A stretch of DNA of 64,000 nucleotides from Streptomyces pseudovenezuelae (GTDB lineage: Bacteria; Actinomycetota; Actinomycetes; Streptomycetales; Streptomycetaceae), in the NCBI RefSeq assembly GCF_029892565.1, contig NZ_JARXVH010000014.1, positions 62,001 to 126,000 on the forward strand, given 5' to 3'. A program made the translations under genes and the position numbers. Shown piece by piece: positions 46,973-54,780 of the stretch. Position 1 is the stretch's first letter; each line of letters opens with the position of its first letter. Under the pieces are notes generated by a model that saw only the letters and a program-made list of their open reading frames with translations, was not told the DNA's origin and did not search any database.

Positions 46973-48364
46973 TCACCCGACGTCGAGCCGCAGCAGGTCC
47001 TCCTCCGTCTCGCGCCGCACGATGACCCGCGCCTCACCGTCGTTGACGGCGACGACCGGCGGCCGCAGCACGTGGTTGTAGTTGCTGGCCATGGACCGGC
47101 AGTACGCACCGGTGGCGGGTACGGCGATGAGGTCACCCGGCGCCAGGTCGGCCGGCAGGAACGCGTCCTTGACCACGATGTCCCCGCTCTCGCAGTGCTT
47201 GCCGACGACCCGCGCGAGCATGGGCTCGGCGTCGGAGGTACGGGAGACGAGAGCGACGCTGTACTCGGCGTCGTACAGCGCGGTGCGGATGTTGTCCGAC
47301 ATCCCGCCGTCGACGGAGACGTACGTACGCAGCCCGTCGAGCGGCTTGATGGTGCCGACCTCGTAGAGCGTGAACGCGGTGGGCCCGACGATGGCGCGCC
47401 CGGGCTCGACGGAGATACGAGGGGTGCGGAGCCGAGCCCCCTCGCACTCCCGCGTGACGATCTCGGTCAGCGCCTTGGCGATCTCGTGGGGCTCACGGGG
47501 ATCGTCGTCGCTGGTGTACGCGATCCCGAGCCCGCCACCGAGGTCGATCTCGGGCAGCTCGACACCGTGCTCGTCCCGCACGTCCTTCAGCAGCCCGACA
47601 ACCCGGTGGGCGGCGACCTCGAAGCCGGACATGTCGAAGATCTGCGACCCGATGTGCGAGTGAATCCCGATGAGCTCAAGCCCGTCGAGCTGCAGCGCCC
47701 GCCGCACAGCCTCCGCGGCCTGCCCCCCGGCAAGCGGAATCCCGAACTTCTGGTCCTCGTGGGCGGTGGCGATGAACTCGTGCGTATGCGCTTCGACCCC
47801 GACAGTGATCCGGATCTGCACGCGCTGCCGCTTGCCGAGGGACTGCGCGATGTGCGCGACCCGCACGATCTCCTGGAAGGAGTCGAGGACGATCCGCCCG
47901 ACACCGGCGCGGATGGCCCGGTCGATCTCCTCCGTGGACTTGTTGTTGCCGTGGAAGGCGATGCGGTCGGCGGGCATCCCGGCGGAGAGGGCGGTGGCGA
48001 GCTCGCCACCGGAGCAGACGTCGAGGTTGAGCCCTTCCTCGTCGAGCCACCGTACGACGGCACGGGACAGGAACGCCTTGCCGGCATAGAAGACGTCGGC
48101 GTCCTGCCCGAAGGCACTGCGCCAGGCCCGCGCGCGAGCCCGGAAGTCGGCCTCGTCGACGACATAGGCAGGCGTACCGAACTCCTCGGCCAGGGTCTTG
48201 ACGTCCATACCGCCGACGGTGACGACACCGTCCGCGTCACGGGTCACCGTCTGCGCCCAGACCTTGGAGTCGAGGGCGTTGAGGTCGGTGGGCGGGCCGG
48301 CGTAGTGCCCCTCGGGGAGGACGTCGGCGTGGCGGGGCCCGGCGGGGTGTGCGGAACGGCTCAT
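46973..48364 (-). CDS. lysA: Diaminopimelate decarboxylase
   Basis: 463 aa from the ATG at 48364 (MSRSAHPAGPRHADVL). Alanine-racemase-like barrel with PLP lysine in VFYAGKAFLSRAVVRW, then LDVCSGGELATAL, GIHSHIGSQIFD, LGGGLGIAY and, in the beta domain, KHCESGDIVVKDAFLPADLA. Last step of lysine synthesis from meso-DAP. Starts 16 nt after the ArgRS-like gene and is evidently cotranscribed with it. Confidence 0.97.
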   Translation of the reverse strand: MSRSAHPAGPRHADVLPEGHYAGPPTDLNALDSKVWAQTVTRDADGVVTVGGMDVKTLAEEFGTPAYVVDEADFRARARAWRSAFGQDADVFYAGKAFLSRAVVRWLDEEGLNLDVCSGGELATALSAGMPADRIAFHGNNKSTEEIDRAIRAGVGRIVLDSFQEIVRVAHIAQSLGKRQRVQIRITVGVEAHTHEFIATAHEDQKFGIPLAGGQAAEAVRRALQLDGLELIGIHSHIGSQIFDMSGFEVAAHRVVGLLKDVRDEHGVELPEIDLGGGLGIAYTSDDDPREPHEIAKALTEIVTRECEGARLRTPRISVEPGRAIVGPTAFTLYEVGTIKPLDGLRTYVSVDGGMSDNIRTALYDAEYSVALVSRTSDAEPMLARVVGKHCESGDIVVKDAFLPADLAPGDLIAVPATGAYCRSMASNYNHVLRPPVVAVNDGEARVIVRRETEEDLLRLDVG

Positions 48365-48380
48365 GACAGTCGTGGCTCTC

Positions 48381-49454
48381 TCAGAGGTGATCGGGTGCGT
48401 CGATGCCGAGCAGGGACAGGCCAGCGGCCAGCACCGCCCCGGCGGCTTCGGCGAGCGCGAGCCGGGCGCGATGGGCGGCCGAGGGTTTCTCGTCACCGAA
48501 CGGCAGCACGGTGGGGAGAAAGGCGAGGGTGGCATCGGCGACGGTGACGAGATGCCGGGCCAGACGATCGGGGGCGCGGTGGTCTGCGGCGCGGGTGAGG
48601 GTGGGGGGGTGGTCGGCGAGGGTGGTCAGGAGGGGGGTGGTGAGAGGAGGGGTCTCGCCGGGGGTGGGGGTGGTGAGCGAAGGAGGCACGCCGCCGGAGA
48701 AGGGGGCGGTGCCAGGTGCGGCGGCATCGAGGCCGAGTGCAACGGAGATGGCGGCGGGGTCGGCGGTGAAGCCGAGGGCGGCGGCGTTGCGGGTAACGGC
48801 GCGGGTGCGGGCGTAGGCGTAACGGACCCGGAAGAGAGGGTTGCTCGCGCGCTGGACCAGGTGGTCGGCGGTGATGCGGGGCCGGTCATGGGCAGCGGGG
48901 TGGAGCAGGGCCCAGCGGGCGGCGTCGGGGCCGAGCGGGGCCGGGTCCTCTGGCGCGGGGACGGGCCGGAGATTGACGGGTTCGCCGTGATCGACCTCGG
49001 CCCGGCCGCCCTGCGCGGCGACGATCCGCACGACCGCGTCGGCGACGACCTCCGCACGAACCTCGTACGGGATACGCAACTCGATGACCTGCCCGGCGAG
49101 GGCGTCAGTGTGCCCGTACCGCAGGCCGGCGCGCAGGATCTCCTCAACGAGTGCAGCCGCGCCGTCCGCCGCGTCCCGCAGGCTGATGTTGATGAACCCC
49201 GGCCCTGTGACGACGACGTCGGCGACGCCGGCCACCTCGACGAGATGCGGCCGCAGGATCTCCGCCACACGCCGGGGCGGCTGCCCGGCCGGGCGTGCGA
49301 GCTGCAGGGCGATATTGGTCGCGTAGTCGCCACAGCCCCCGGGACCAGGAACGGTCACCACGGCCCGCTCCGGCACCGTCACCCTCAGCTCCCCCTCGTC
49401 AACAGCACGACGCACCGCGCGCAGCACGGTACGGGAGAGCTCGACGGGGGTCAC
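48381..49454 (-). CDS. Arginyl-tRNA synthetase-like protein lacking the catalytic core (DALR domain protein)
   Basis: 357 aa. Residues 1-105 resemble the ArgRS N-terminal tRNA-binding domain (CGDYATNIALQLARPAGQPP; VADVVVTGPGFINISLRD, compare AGPGFINF). IELRIPYEVRAEVVADAVVR aligns with where NPTGPLHVGHLR should be, but the HIGH signature is gone. There is no Rossmann catalytic domain or KMSKS. The C-terminal part is the DALR anticodon-binding bundle (NPLFRVRYAYARTRAVTRNA), interrupted by a Thr/Pro-rich insertion. Position before lysA equals that of argS in mycobacteria and corynebacteria. Cannot aminoacylate; role unknown. Confidence 0.88.
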   Translation of the reverse strand: MTPVELSRTVLRAVRRAVDEGELRVTVPERAVVTVPGPGGCGDYATNIALQLARPAGQPPRRVAEILRPHLVEVAGVADVVVTGPGFINISLRDAADGAAALVEEILRAGLRYGHTDALAGQVIELRIPYEVRAEVVADAVVRIVAAQGGRAEVDHGEPVNLRPVPAPEDPAPLGPDAARWALLHPAAHDRPRITADHLVQRASNPLFRVRYAYARTRAVTRNAAALGFTADPAAISVALGLDAAAPGTAPFSGGVPPSLTTPTPGETPPLTTPLLTTLADHPPTLTRAADHRAPDRLARHLVTVADATLAFLPTVLPFGDEKPSAAHRARLALAEAAGAVLAAGLSLLGIDAPDHL

Positions 49455-49737
49455 GGGACAAGCGTATGGGAGGAGGGGGGTGGGTAGGCGAGCCGGTTTG
49501 GGTGGGGTCCCGGGATGTGGACGGGGGGGTGGTTGCGGGGCGCGGACGGGGGTGGTTGCGGGAGCGGGATGCCGGCGGCTGCTCTGCGTGTCGTCAACGG
49601 ACTCGCGGCCGGCGGAACGGCAACGCCGCCCCAGTCGTGGTCACCCTCAGCGCGGCGCTACTCCGCCATGACTCTGACTGGGCCCAGCCCCTGTACTTGG
49701 GGCGGCGCACTTGGGGCGGCCTCAGCGCCTCACCCAT
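49455..49737. other. Non-coding gap left of the tandem repeat
   Basis: G-rich tracts (GGTGGTTGCGGG-type repeats at about 49530-49565) and CTTGGGGCGGC near 49696-49720 appear twice. No credible ORF. It probably contains the promoter of the argS-like/lysA operon close to 49455. Confidence 0.45.
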
Positions 49738-49797
49738 CTACTAACTACTGGACTACTAGCTACTGGGCTACTCGCTATTGGACTACTGACTATTGGC
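49738..49797. repeat. Four 15-bp tandem repeats at the end of a response-regulator gene
   Basis: Units: CTACTAACTACTGGA, CTACTAGCTACTGGG, CTACTCGCTATTGGA, CTACTGACTATTGGC, at 49738, 49753, 49768 and 49783. The right-hand unit contains the response-regulator stop (TAG on the minus strand), and each unit repeats that in-frame TAG because the period is 15. Confidence 0.85.
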
Positions 49798-50280
49798 GCG
49801 CTCGGCCTCGCCGACAGCCCCGACGGCGCTCCCGAGCCCACCCCCGCCGGCCCCGTCTCCCCCGTCCGGCTCGCTCGACCCATCCCACCCACTCCGCCCA
49901 CTGCGCTTCCGCTCGATCAACTCCTGTACGAGGCGTACGAGTTCGGCGGGCTCGAAGGGCTTGGCGAGGAAGGCGTCGACGCCGACGTCGAGGCCACTCT
50001 CGACCTCGTACTGGGTACAGGCGCTGACGATGGCGAGCGGCAACTCACGGGTCCGCGGGTCGGAACGCAGCCGCGCGGCGGTCCTGAGTCCGTCCAACCG
50101 AGGCATGACCACATCGAGGGTGACCACATCGGGCCGCACCTGATGAATGACATCCAGACACTCGGCACCATCGGCCGCGGTCACGACCTCGAGACCCTCA
50201 AGCTCGAGATTGACCCTGATCAACTGCCGGATGACCTTGTTGTCGTCCACAACAAGAACCCGGCCCGACGCGCCTGGCAC
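49783..50280 (-). CDS. Orphan single-domain response regulator
   Basis: 165 aa from GTG at 50280 (PGASGRVLVVDDNKVIRQLI). The receiver domain has VVDDNKVIRQLIRVNLELEG, phospho-acceptor in DVVTLDVVMPRLDGLRTAAR, Thr/Ser in AIVSACTQYE and Lys in DAFLAKPFEPAELV. There is no DNA-binding output domain. About 35 C-terminal residues are Gly/Ser-rich and end in a tandem-repeat region. The open frame continues upstream towards the tRNA gene, but no better start or RBS is seen. No kinase nearby. Confidence 0.85.
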   Translation of the reverse strand: MPGASGRVLVVDDNKVIRQLIRVNLELEGLEVVTAADGAECLDVIHQVRPDVVTLDVVMPRLDGLRTAARLRSDPRTRELPLAIVSACTQYEVESGLDVGVDAFLAKPFEPAELVRLVQELIERKRSGRSGWDGSSEPDGGDGAGGGGLGSAVGAVGEAERANSQ

Positions 50281-50445
50281 AACTCGAGAGTAGGTCCGGA
50301 CCGGCCACCGCGTCCGGGTTTTCCCCACTTCCACCCCGTGCGAGCGACGCGCGCCGGCGCCCCGACCCCGCGAAACCCGTTCATGAACACCCCGGGGGAG
50401 CTGGTAGTGTTCAACCCGTCGCCGCGCACTCCGCGTCACCGACAC

Positions 50446-50517
50446 GCCCCCGTAGCTCAGGGGATAGAGCAACGGCCTCCGGAGCCGTGTGCGCAGGTTC
50501 GAATCCTGCCGGGGGCA
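50446..50517 (+). tRNA. tRNA-Arg (anticodon CCG)
   Basis: Complete cloverleaf: acceptor GCCCCCG/CGGGGGC, D-arm GCTC...GAGC, anticodon stem ACGGC/GCCGT with loop CTCCGGA (anticodon CCG at 50479-50481), T-arm GCAGG TTCGAAT CCTGC, discriminator A at 50517. CCA is not encoded. It reads CGG codons. tRNA genes are common integration sites of actinomycete elements, and an integrase relic lies 1.3 kb downstream. Confidence 0.96.
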
Positions 50518-50536
50518 CCTTGATTTTGGTGCCTAA

Positions 50537-50574
50537 AGACCCCGCCATCAGCGCGTTCGCTGAGTGCGGGGTCT
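50537..50574 (+). terminator. Terminator of tRNA-Arg
   Basis: Outer stem AGACCCCGC (50537-50545) with GCGGGGTCT (50566-50574) and inner stem CAGCG/CGCTG (50549-50562) around CGTT, starting 20 nt after the tRNA. Confidence 0.8.
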
Positions 50575-50954
50575 TCGCGTTTGTGCAGGCGGATGCCTCT
50601 GAAAGCAGGCGTTTGTCAGTGATCACATAATGACGACGTAATGATCTTGGTGGGCTTTCCGGCAGGCCACCGACCGTTTGCCGCCGCCTGGTCCTGTCTC
50701 TGTGCAGGCGGCCAAGTCTCTCCGTCTGATCGCGTTCAGGTGAAGATCCCGGGCATGTGGCCACGCGGCCCGTCTCCAGCCTTCACGCTGGCCACGTGTG
50801 AGGTCCCGCAGTGCGAGACCCTGGGTGCGGACGAGCAACCCCCACCCATTTGACGCAACGCCCACTGGTGGCAAGCGTTTCAGGCCCGGCTGCTCAGGAC
50901 CCCGCCAAGGCTCTGCTGTCCCATGCGGCCAGCACGTTGGATCAAGGGGGAGAG
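50575..50954. other. 380-nt gap after the tRNA gene
   Basis: Lower G+C than the core region, with several short overlapping frames but none with an RBS or coding third-position bias. No copy of the tRNA 3' end was recognised here. Likely decayed or inserted sequence. Confidence 0.45.
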
Positions 50955-51728
50955 ATGCTGGCGAACCTACTGCCTGGCCTTCGTGACGTCCGGGCACCAC
51001 TGTCGGCAGGGTGTATATGGCTCTTGACGCTCTGGATGATCGTGGAGCATCGAGTGCCGACGCGGGAGCAAGCACGTGGCGTGTGGGCGTCCCTGTATCG
51101 TCTCGGCGGTTTGATGGGCCCTGCCGCATTGCTGGCGTCCGCGGCCTTCGCCGCGTATCTCATCGGCGCGATGTTGATGGTCCGAGTCGCCACTGTGAAC
51201 GTGCAGGAAGCACGGAAGACAGCGAGACTCAGGAACATTCAGATGGCTCTCACGCCTCGCGTGTCGAAGCTCGCGTTCGATGACCTGGTCAGCTTCCTGC
51301 AAGCGCAAGGACGAGTGCCCATACCGAAGCCGAATGAGATCAGAGATCCTCGGCGTGAGCAGGGCGAGCAGGGTCTGGTCAACCTCGTAGCACGCGACGT
51401 TCTTGGAGAGACCAGGCAGCTTCGTATCAAACTCCTGATCGCCAACTACGACTTGTTCAACGAGTACGACCGAGCCGTGGGCGAGGCCGAGTTCCGCAAA
51501 AACGTCGGCTACTCCCTCGTAGGCCTGGCAGCCGCCCTCATCTGGCTCTACTCCCCTTGGTGGGCGCTCATGCTGATCGTGCCTTTCCGGCTCTACATCG
51601 CAGGAGTGGGCAGCGAACGGATAGCCAACGACGTCATCATCCAGGCTGTAGTAGCGGGACTTCTCGAGCCCGCCACCTTGACCGGAGCCGCGGGTCTGCC
51701 GGCAGTTCCTGTGGAGCGGGGCCCGTAG
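50955..51728 (+). CDS. Membrane protein, unknown function
   Basis: 257 aa from the ATG at 50955, which has AAGGGGGAG just before. Hydrophobic segments: LSAGCIWLLTLWMIVEH, LMGPAALLASAAFAAYLIGA, and VGYSLVGLAAALIWLYSPWW with ALMLIVPFRLYIAG at the end. Between them is a charged, helical cytoplasmic-type domain (TARLRNIQMALTPRVSKLAF). Base composition is less GC-rich than the core genes, which suggests acquisition. No family recognised. Confidence 0.72.
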   Translation: MLANLLPGLRDVRAPLSAGCIWLLTLWMIVEHRVPTREQARGVWASLYRLGGLMGPAALLASAAFAAYLIGAMLMVRVATVNVQEARKTARLRNIQMALTPRVSKLAFDDLVSFLQAQGRVPIPKPNEIRDPRREQGEQGLVNLVARDVLGETRQLRIKLLIANYDLFNEYDRAVGEAEFRKNVGYSLVGLAAALIWLYSPWWALMLIVPFRLYIAGVGSERIANDVIIQAVVAGLLEPATLTGAAGLPAVPVERGP

Positions 51729-51763
51729 CAGCGCGAGGGTCCAATACGCCTCCGGCACGACAA

Positions 51764-51785
51764 AGCTCCGGATTGCTCCGGGGCT
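51764..51785. terminator. Terminator hairpin
   Basis: AGCTCCGGA (51764-51772) pairs with TCCGGGGCT (51777-51785, one G-T pair) around TTGC. It is 36 nt after the membrane-protein stop and also just beyond the end of the opposing integrase relic. It contains the same 17-nt core as the atp operon terminator. Confidence 0.75.
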
Positions 51786-51804
51786 CGCGTGTGGGCCGTG
51801 TCTG

Positions 51805-52383
51805 TCAGTCGTCGGTGTCACCCTCCTCTCCCAGACCCTTCAGGGTCCGGTCGTTCATCTCTTGCTCCTGACTGTCTATGCACTTGGCGTAGATCTTCAG
51901 CAGGACGTCGACGGAGCAGCCGGCACGGGCCGCCACCTCGGGGCGGGTTCGCCAGAGTTGAGTCGCTGGGAGACGCTTGCGTGACGGAGGTCGTACGGAG
52001 GGAAGGCCAGCACCGAGGTCACCTGGTGCAGGATGATCGCCAGCTCCCAAGCCTGCTTCCACGCCCGGGAGTACGACGAGGCCGCGATCCCGTTCCCCCG
52101 CTCGCTGGAGAACAGCCAGCCGTCCTTCGCCGTACCGAAACTCCTTCAAGTGCTCACGGAGCAGCCTCACCATCGCAGGCGGTATCGGCACGGTGCGCAC
52201 TTCGCCGCAGACCGTTAGGTGGAGGCCGACGGCATCCGATGGACAGACGCCGAGCCCCAGGTAGCCACCTGCACGGGCGCCCCCGTGGCGTTGGCGGATC
52301 TCCTCCGTGTCTCGCCGAGCGGGCGGATGTTCATGTACGACGCGTTGTAGACCGCCAGCCATGGACAACTCCACCAATTCCAC
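51805..52383 (-). pseudogene. Decayed tyrosine recombinase (integrase), C-terminal part
   Basis: Read in three pieces, this is the catalytic half of an actinomycete phage-type integrase. Frame 1 has VRTVPIPPAMVRLLREHLKE. After a 4-bp duplication (GGCTGGCTG on the coding strand near 52128) the sense continues in another frame as GRLFSSERGNGIAASSYSRA...PPYDLRHASVSQRLNSG, carrying the Arg-His box. A 1-nt loss near 51950 restores the first frame: PEVAARAGCSVDVLLKIYAK, with the catalytic Tyr in KIYAKCID. The N-terminal domain is not found upstream. Non-functional as written. Confidence 0.8.
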
Positions 52384-52386
52384 CGC

Positions 52387-52775
52387 ATGTACGTACTGTT
52401 CTCTGTCCTAGTCGGCGCCAAGTACGAGGAAAAGGCACCGCTGCCAGCACCAGAACTCTACGAAGCGCTCGCCGCGTTGGACCAAGAACCCCACTTCACG
52501 GAGTACGCCCGCTCCCGCCTGCCGCTCCCAGGCACAGGTCCTCCGCCTGCCTGAAGGTGTCCCACCTCCTGCACGTCATCCGCGTGACGCTCACAGAGGG
52601 AGACAAGCCGCTGGCCATGGAGGAACTCCACCTCCCCGGCGACGACCTGGAGTTGTCCGTCAGGCTGCAACCGAGCCTCGGTTGGCTCAGACTTTCTCTA
52701 CGTTGCTGGGCAGGTGCGGCAAGGAGCCGACATCCGTTACTGACATCAACGTCAGCGGACGACTGCAGACAGTGA
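52387..52775 (+). pseudogene. Fragments of an unidentified gene
   Basis: Two abutting short frames: 52387-52554 (55 codons, MYVLFSVLVGAKYEEKAPLP...) and, in a different frame, 52557-52775 (VSHLLHVIRVTLTEGDKPLA; DDLELSVRLQPSLGWLRLSL). Codon use in both is plausible for coding, and they may be one frameshifted remnant. No homologue recognised. The interval 52776-52936 before the FkbM gene shows nothing. Confidence 0.35.
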
Positions 52776-52936
52776 CGCGCGAGTACGACTGTCGTCACTG
52801 GCGGTGACCTCGCTCACCTGCACCTTCGCCACCGTTATGAGAGTGGGCCGATGTCACACCCTGTGGGTCCGGGACGCGGCCGAAGCGAAGGGTGCGGGCT
52901 GGATTGTTGGCTCCAACCCTGATAAATCACTTTGTC

Positions 52937-53737
52937 ATGGCCATGAGTGCGATCGAACTGCACAGCATAAACCGTTGGGAGGCGTCCTTCCTGCGCGAGG
53001 AGGTGGGCGGCTACTTCACCCACGGCATCGAGTGCACGCCGGGCGCGACGGTACTCGACGTGGGCGCCAACATCGGGGTGTTCTCGGCCGCCGTCTACGA
53101 ACGGCTGGACGGGGACGTGCGGATCTACGCCTTCGAGCCGATGCCGCCACTCCACGCGACACTCGAACGCAATGCTCGCGAGTTCTTCAACGGACGTCTG
53201 ACCGCGCTCCCTTACGGCCTGGCCTCCCGTGACGACGAGCTCGATTTCAGCTACGTTCCGGCCGCCACGATCTTCTCGTCCTCCTCGCGGGATCAGGGGA
53301 ACATCGAGGATGAACGGCGCCGGGTCACCGCCAGCGTTGTCGAAATGATCCGCCAGGGCGGCCTGGGACCGGTCCTGCGCCGCGTACCCGCCCCCGTCCT
53401 CACTCTTCTCATCAGCCGCAAGCTGCGGGTGCTGCGGCGTCTTGAGACGCACCGGGTGAAGGTCAGGCCCCTCTCATCGGTGCTCGACGAGCAGGGCATC
53501 GACCACATCGACCTGCTCAAGGTCGATGTGGAGGGCGCCGAACTCGAGGTACTCAGAGGCATCGAGGAACGGCATTGGCCGCTGGTCCGCCAGGCCGTCG
53601 TCGAGGTGGAGGGCTGGCAGCAGAACCGCGACACGGTCTGCGAGGTCCTCCTCACACACGGCTTCACAGTCAGCGCCGAGCAGGACTCGGTGCAGCGGGC
53701 CGGCGACATCGGCATGGTGTTCGCGGTCAGGCCCTGA
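52937..53737 (+). CDS. FkbM-family methyltransferase
   Basis: 266 aa from the ATG at 52937; a second ATG at 52943 and a GTG at 52892 are alternatives, none with a clear RBS. SAM-binding motif VLDVGANIGVFSAAVYERL, then IYAFEPMPPLHATLERNARE (E-P binding loop), DHIDLLKVDVEGAELEVLRG and VEVEGWQQNRD. The family O-methylates sugars or polyketide hydroxyls. An insertion of about 60 residues separates the halves. Alone in an otherwise decayed accessory segment, so substrate cannot be inferred. Confidence 0.83.
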   Translation: MAMSAIELHSINRWEASFLREEVGGYFTHGIECTPGATVLDVGANIGVFSAAVYERLDGDVRIYAFEPMPPLHATLERNAREFFNGRLTALPYGLASRDDELDFSYVPAATIFSSSSRDQGNIEDERRRVTASVVEMIRQGGLGPVLRRVPAPVLTLLISRKLRVLRRLETHRVKVRPLSSVLDEQGIDHIDLLKVDVEGAELEVLRGIEERHWPLVRQAVVEVEGWQQNRDTVCEVLLTHGFTVSAEQDSVQRAGDIGMVFAVRP

Positions 53738-53779
53738 CCACGCGCAACACCCGGCAGTGGTGCCGGCTCACAGCATGAT

Positions 53780-54103
53780 GTGCGTTCCCGACTGACGCAT
53801 GTCCTGCTCCGCACCACGGATGACGCGATCAAGGTGACCATCCACGAGTTCCCCGACATCGCCGTCAGCCTCGACCACCCGGACTCCGACGGCACCGTGA
53901 TCTGGCAGTCGACCTCTCCACGTCCGGCGTTCGCTCACGCTGTTTGGAATGCCGCCGGCACTGTGCTCGGGCAGCATGGCGAGGCTGGCTATCGCGCCAA
54001 GTGGGCGATGCATCCGTACCCCTCCGGACTGGTCCAGGACCTCCGCAGGCTGCACATCCGGGACGACGTCTGCGACCTACCCCACGACCTGCCACGCCCG
54101 TAG
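53780..54103 (+). CDS. Hypothetical protein, possibly 5'-truncated
   Basis: 107 codons from GTG 53780 with strong G/C third-position bias (VTIHEFPDIAVSLDHPDSDG, TVIWQSTSPRPAFAHAVWN). No RBS precedes the GTG, and the N-terminus looks abrupt, so this may be the 3' part of a larger gene. The aromatic, beta-rich composition gives no family. Follows the FkbM gene by 42 nt. Confidence 0.5.
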   Translation: MRSRLTHVLLRTTDDAIKVTIHEFPDIAVSLDHPDSDGTVIWQSTSPRPAFAHAVWNAAGTVLGQHGEAGYRAKWAMHPYPSGLVQDLRRLHIRDDVCDLPHDLPRP

Positions 54104-54171
54104 GCACGACATGCGGAAGGCCCCTCCTCCCTGTGGAGGCCGCACGGCCGAGCCGTTTCCCGAGGAGATTC

Positions 54172-54780
54172 TCAGGCCGGCTGGAGGGTGCGGTGGCTGC
54201 CGTTGAGGATGGTCTGTTCGGCTGAGGTCGCCGAGCGGCGCCATTGCGGGGCCGTCGCGGCGTACGTGGTGACGTCGTGCCAGCGGCCCTGGGTGTGGAA
54301 CAACTCGCGGAGCGTTGCCTCGGGTTGGAGGCCCGCGGCGAGCATGACGTCGTGCATGCGGGTGTGGTCGGCTCGGTGGCCGGCCCAGATGCGGTGCAGG
54401 CCGAGTGGGCCGAAGCCGTAGGCCATCAGCAGGCGTCCGGCCTCGGGGCCGTGGCCGCGCACGGGTGCGTCGGGCAGCAGGACCAGGCCGGTGAGCATGG
54501 CGTTGCTGCCGTAGTCCTCGACCAGGAGCCCCATGGTGCCGACCATGACGTCTTCGTCGGGCGCGCAGATGGCGAGGGTGTGCCGACGACGGGGGTGGCT
54601 GTGGGGCTGCGCGAGACACTGCGCGAAGGCGTCCTGTGCCTGGCGGGGGTCCATACGGTCGATACCGAGATAGCGGGTCAGAACGCGGTGGGTGTAGATG
54701 CGTTCGAAGGGCGCGAGGTCGGTGACGCGCAGTTCGCGCAGCCACAGGTGATCACCGTGCAGTTCGGGGATGTGTGTCAT
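54172..54780 (-). CDS. GNAT-family N-acetyltransferase (RimJ/RimL-like)
   Basis: 202 aa. N-terminal LWLRELRVTDLAPFERIYTH is the RimJ-type start. The acetyl-CoA region includes VMVGTMGLLVEDYGSNAMLT, the motif-A-like APVRGHGPEAGRLLMAYGFG (normally R-G-x-G-x-A) and LGLHRIWAGHRADHTRMHDV. It starts at an ATG overlapping the stop of the ThiF-like gene (ATGA), so the two are translationally coupled. Acceptor unknown; a small molecule or peptide linked to the ThiF product is possible. Confidence 0.82.
   Translation of the reverse strand: MTHIPELHGDHLWLRELRVTDLAPFERIYTHRVLTRYLGIDRMDPRQAQDAFAQCLAQPHSHPRRRHTLAICAPDEDVMVGTMGLLVEDYGSNAMLTGLVLLPDAPVRGHGPEAGRLLMAYGFGPLGLHRIWAGHRADHTRMHDVMLAAGLQPEATLRELFHTQGRWHDVTTYAATAPQWRRSATSAEQTILNGSHRTLQPA

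Noticed and set aside
50623..51129. 168-codon minus-strand frame beside the tRNA terminator
   Set aside because: Overlaps the RBS-supported membrane protein, lacks coding bias and has no recognisable domain.
50575..54170. Possible second attachment site (copy of the tRNA-Arg 3' end) bounding an integrated element
   Set aside because: I did not see a copy of the T-arm/acceptor sequence anywhere to the right in this window, so element borders cannot be given.
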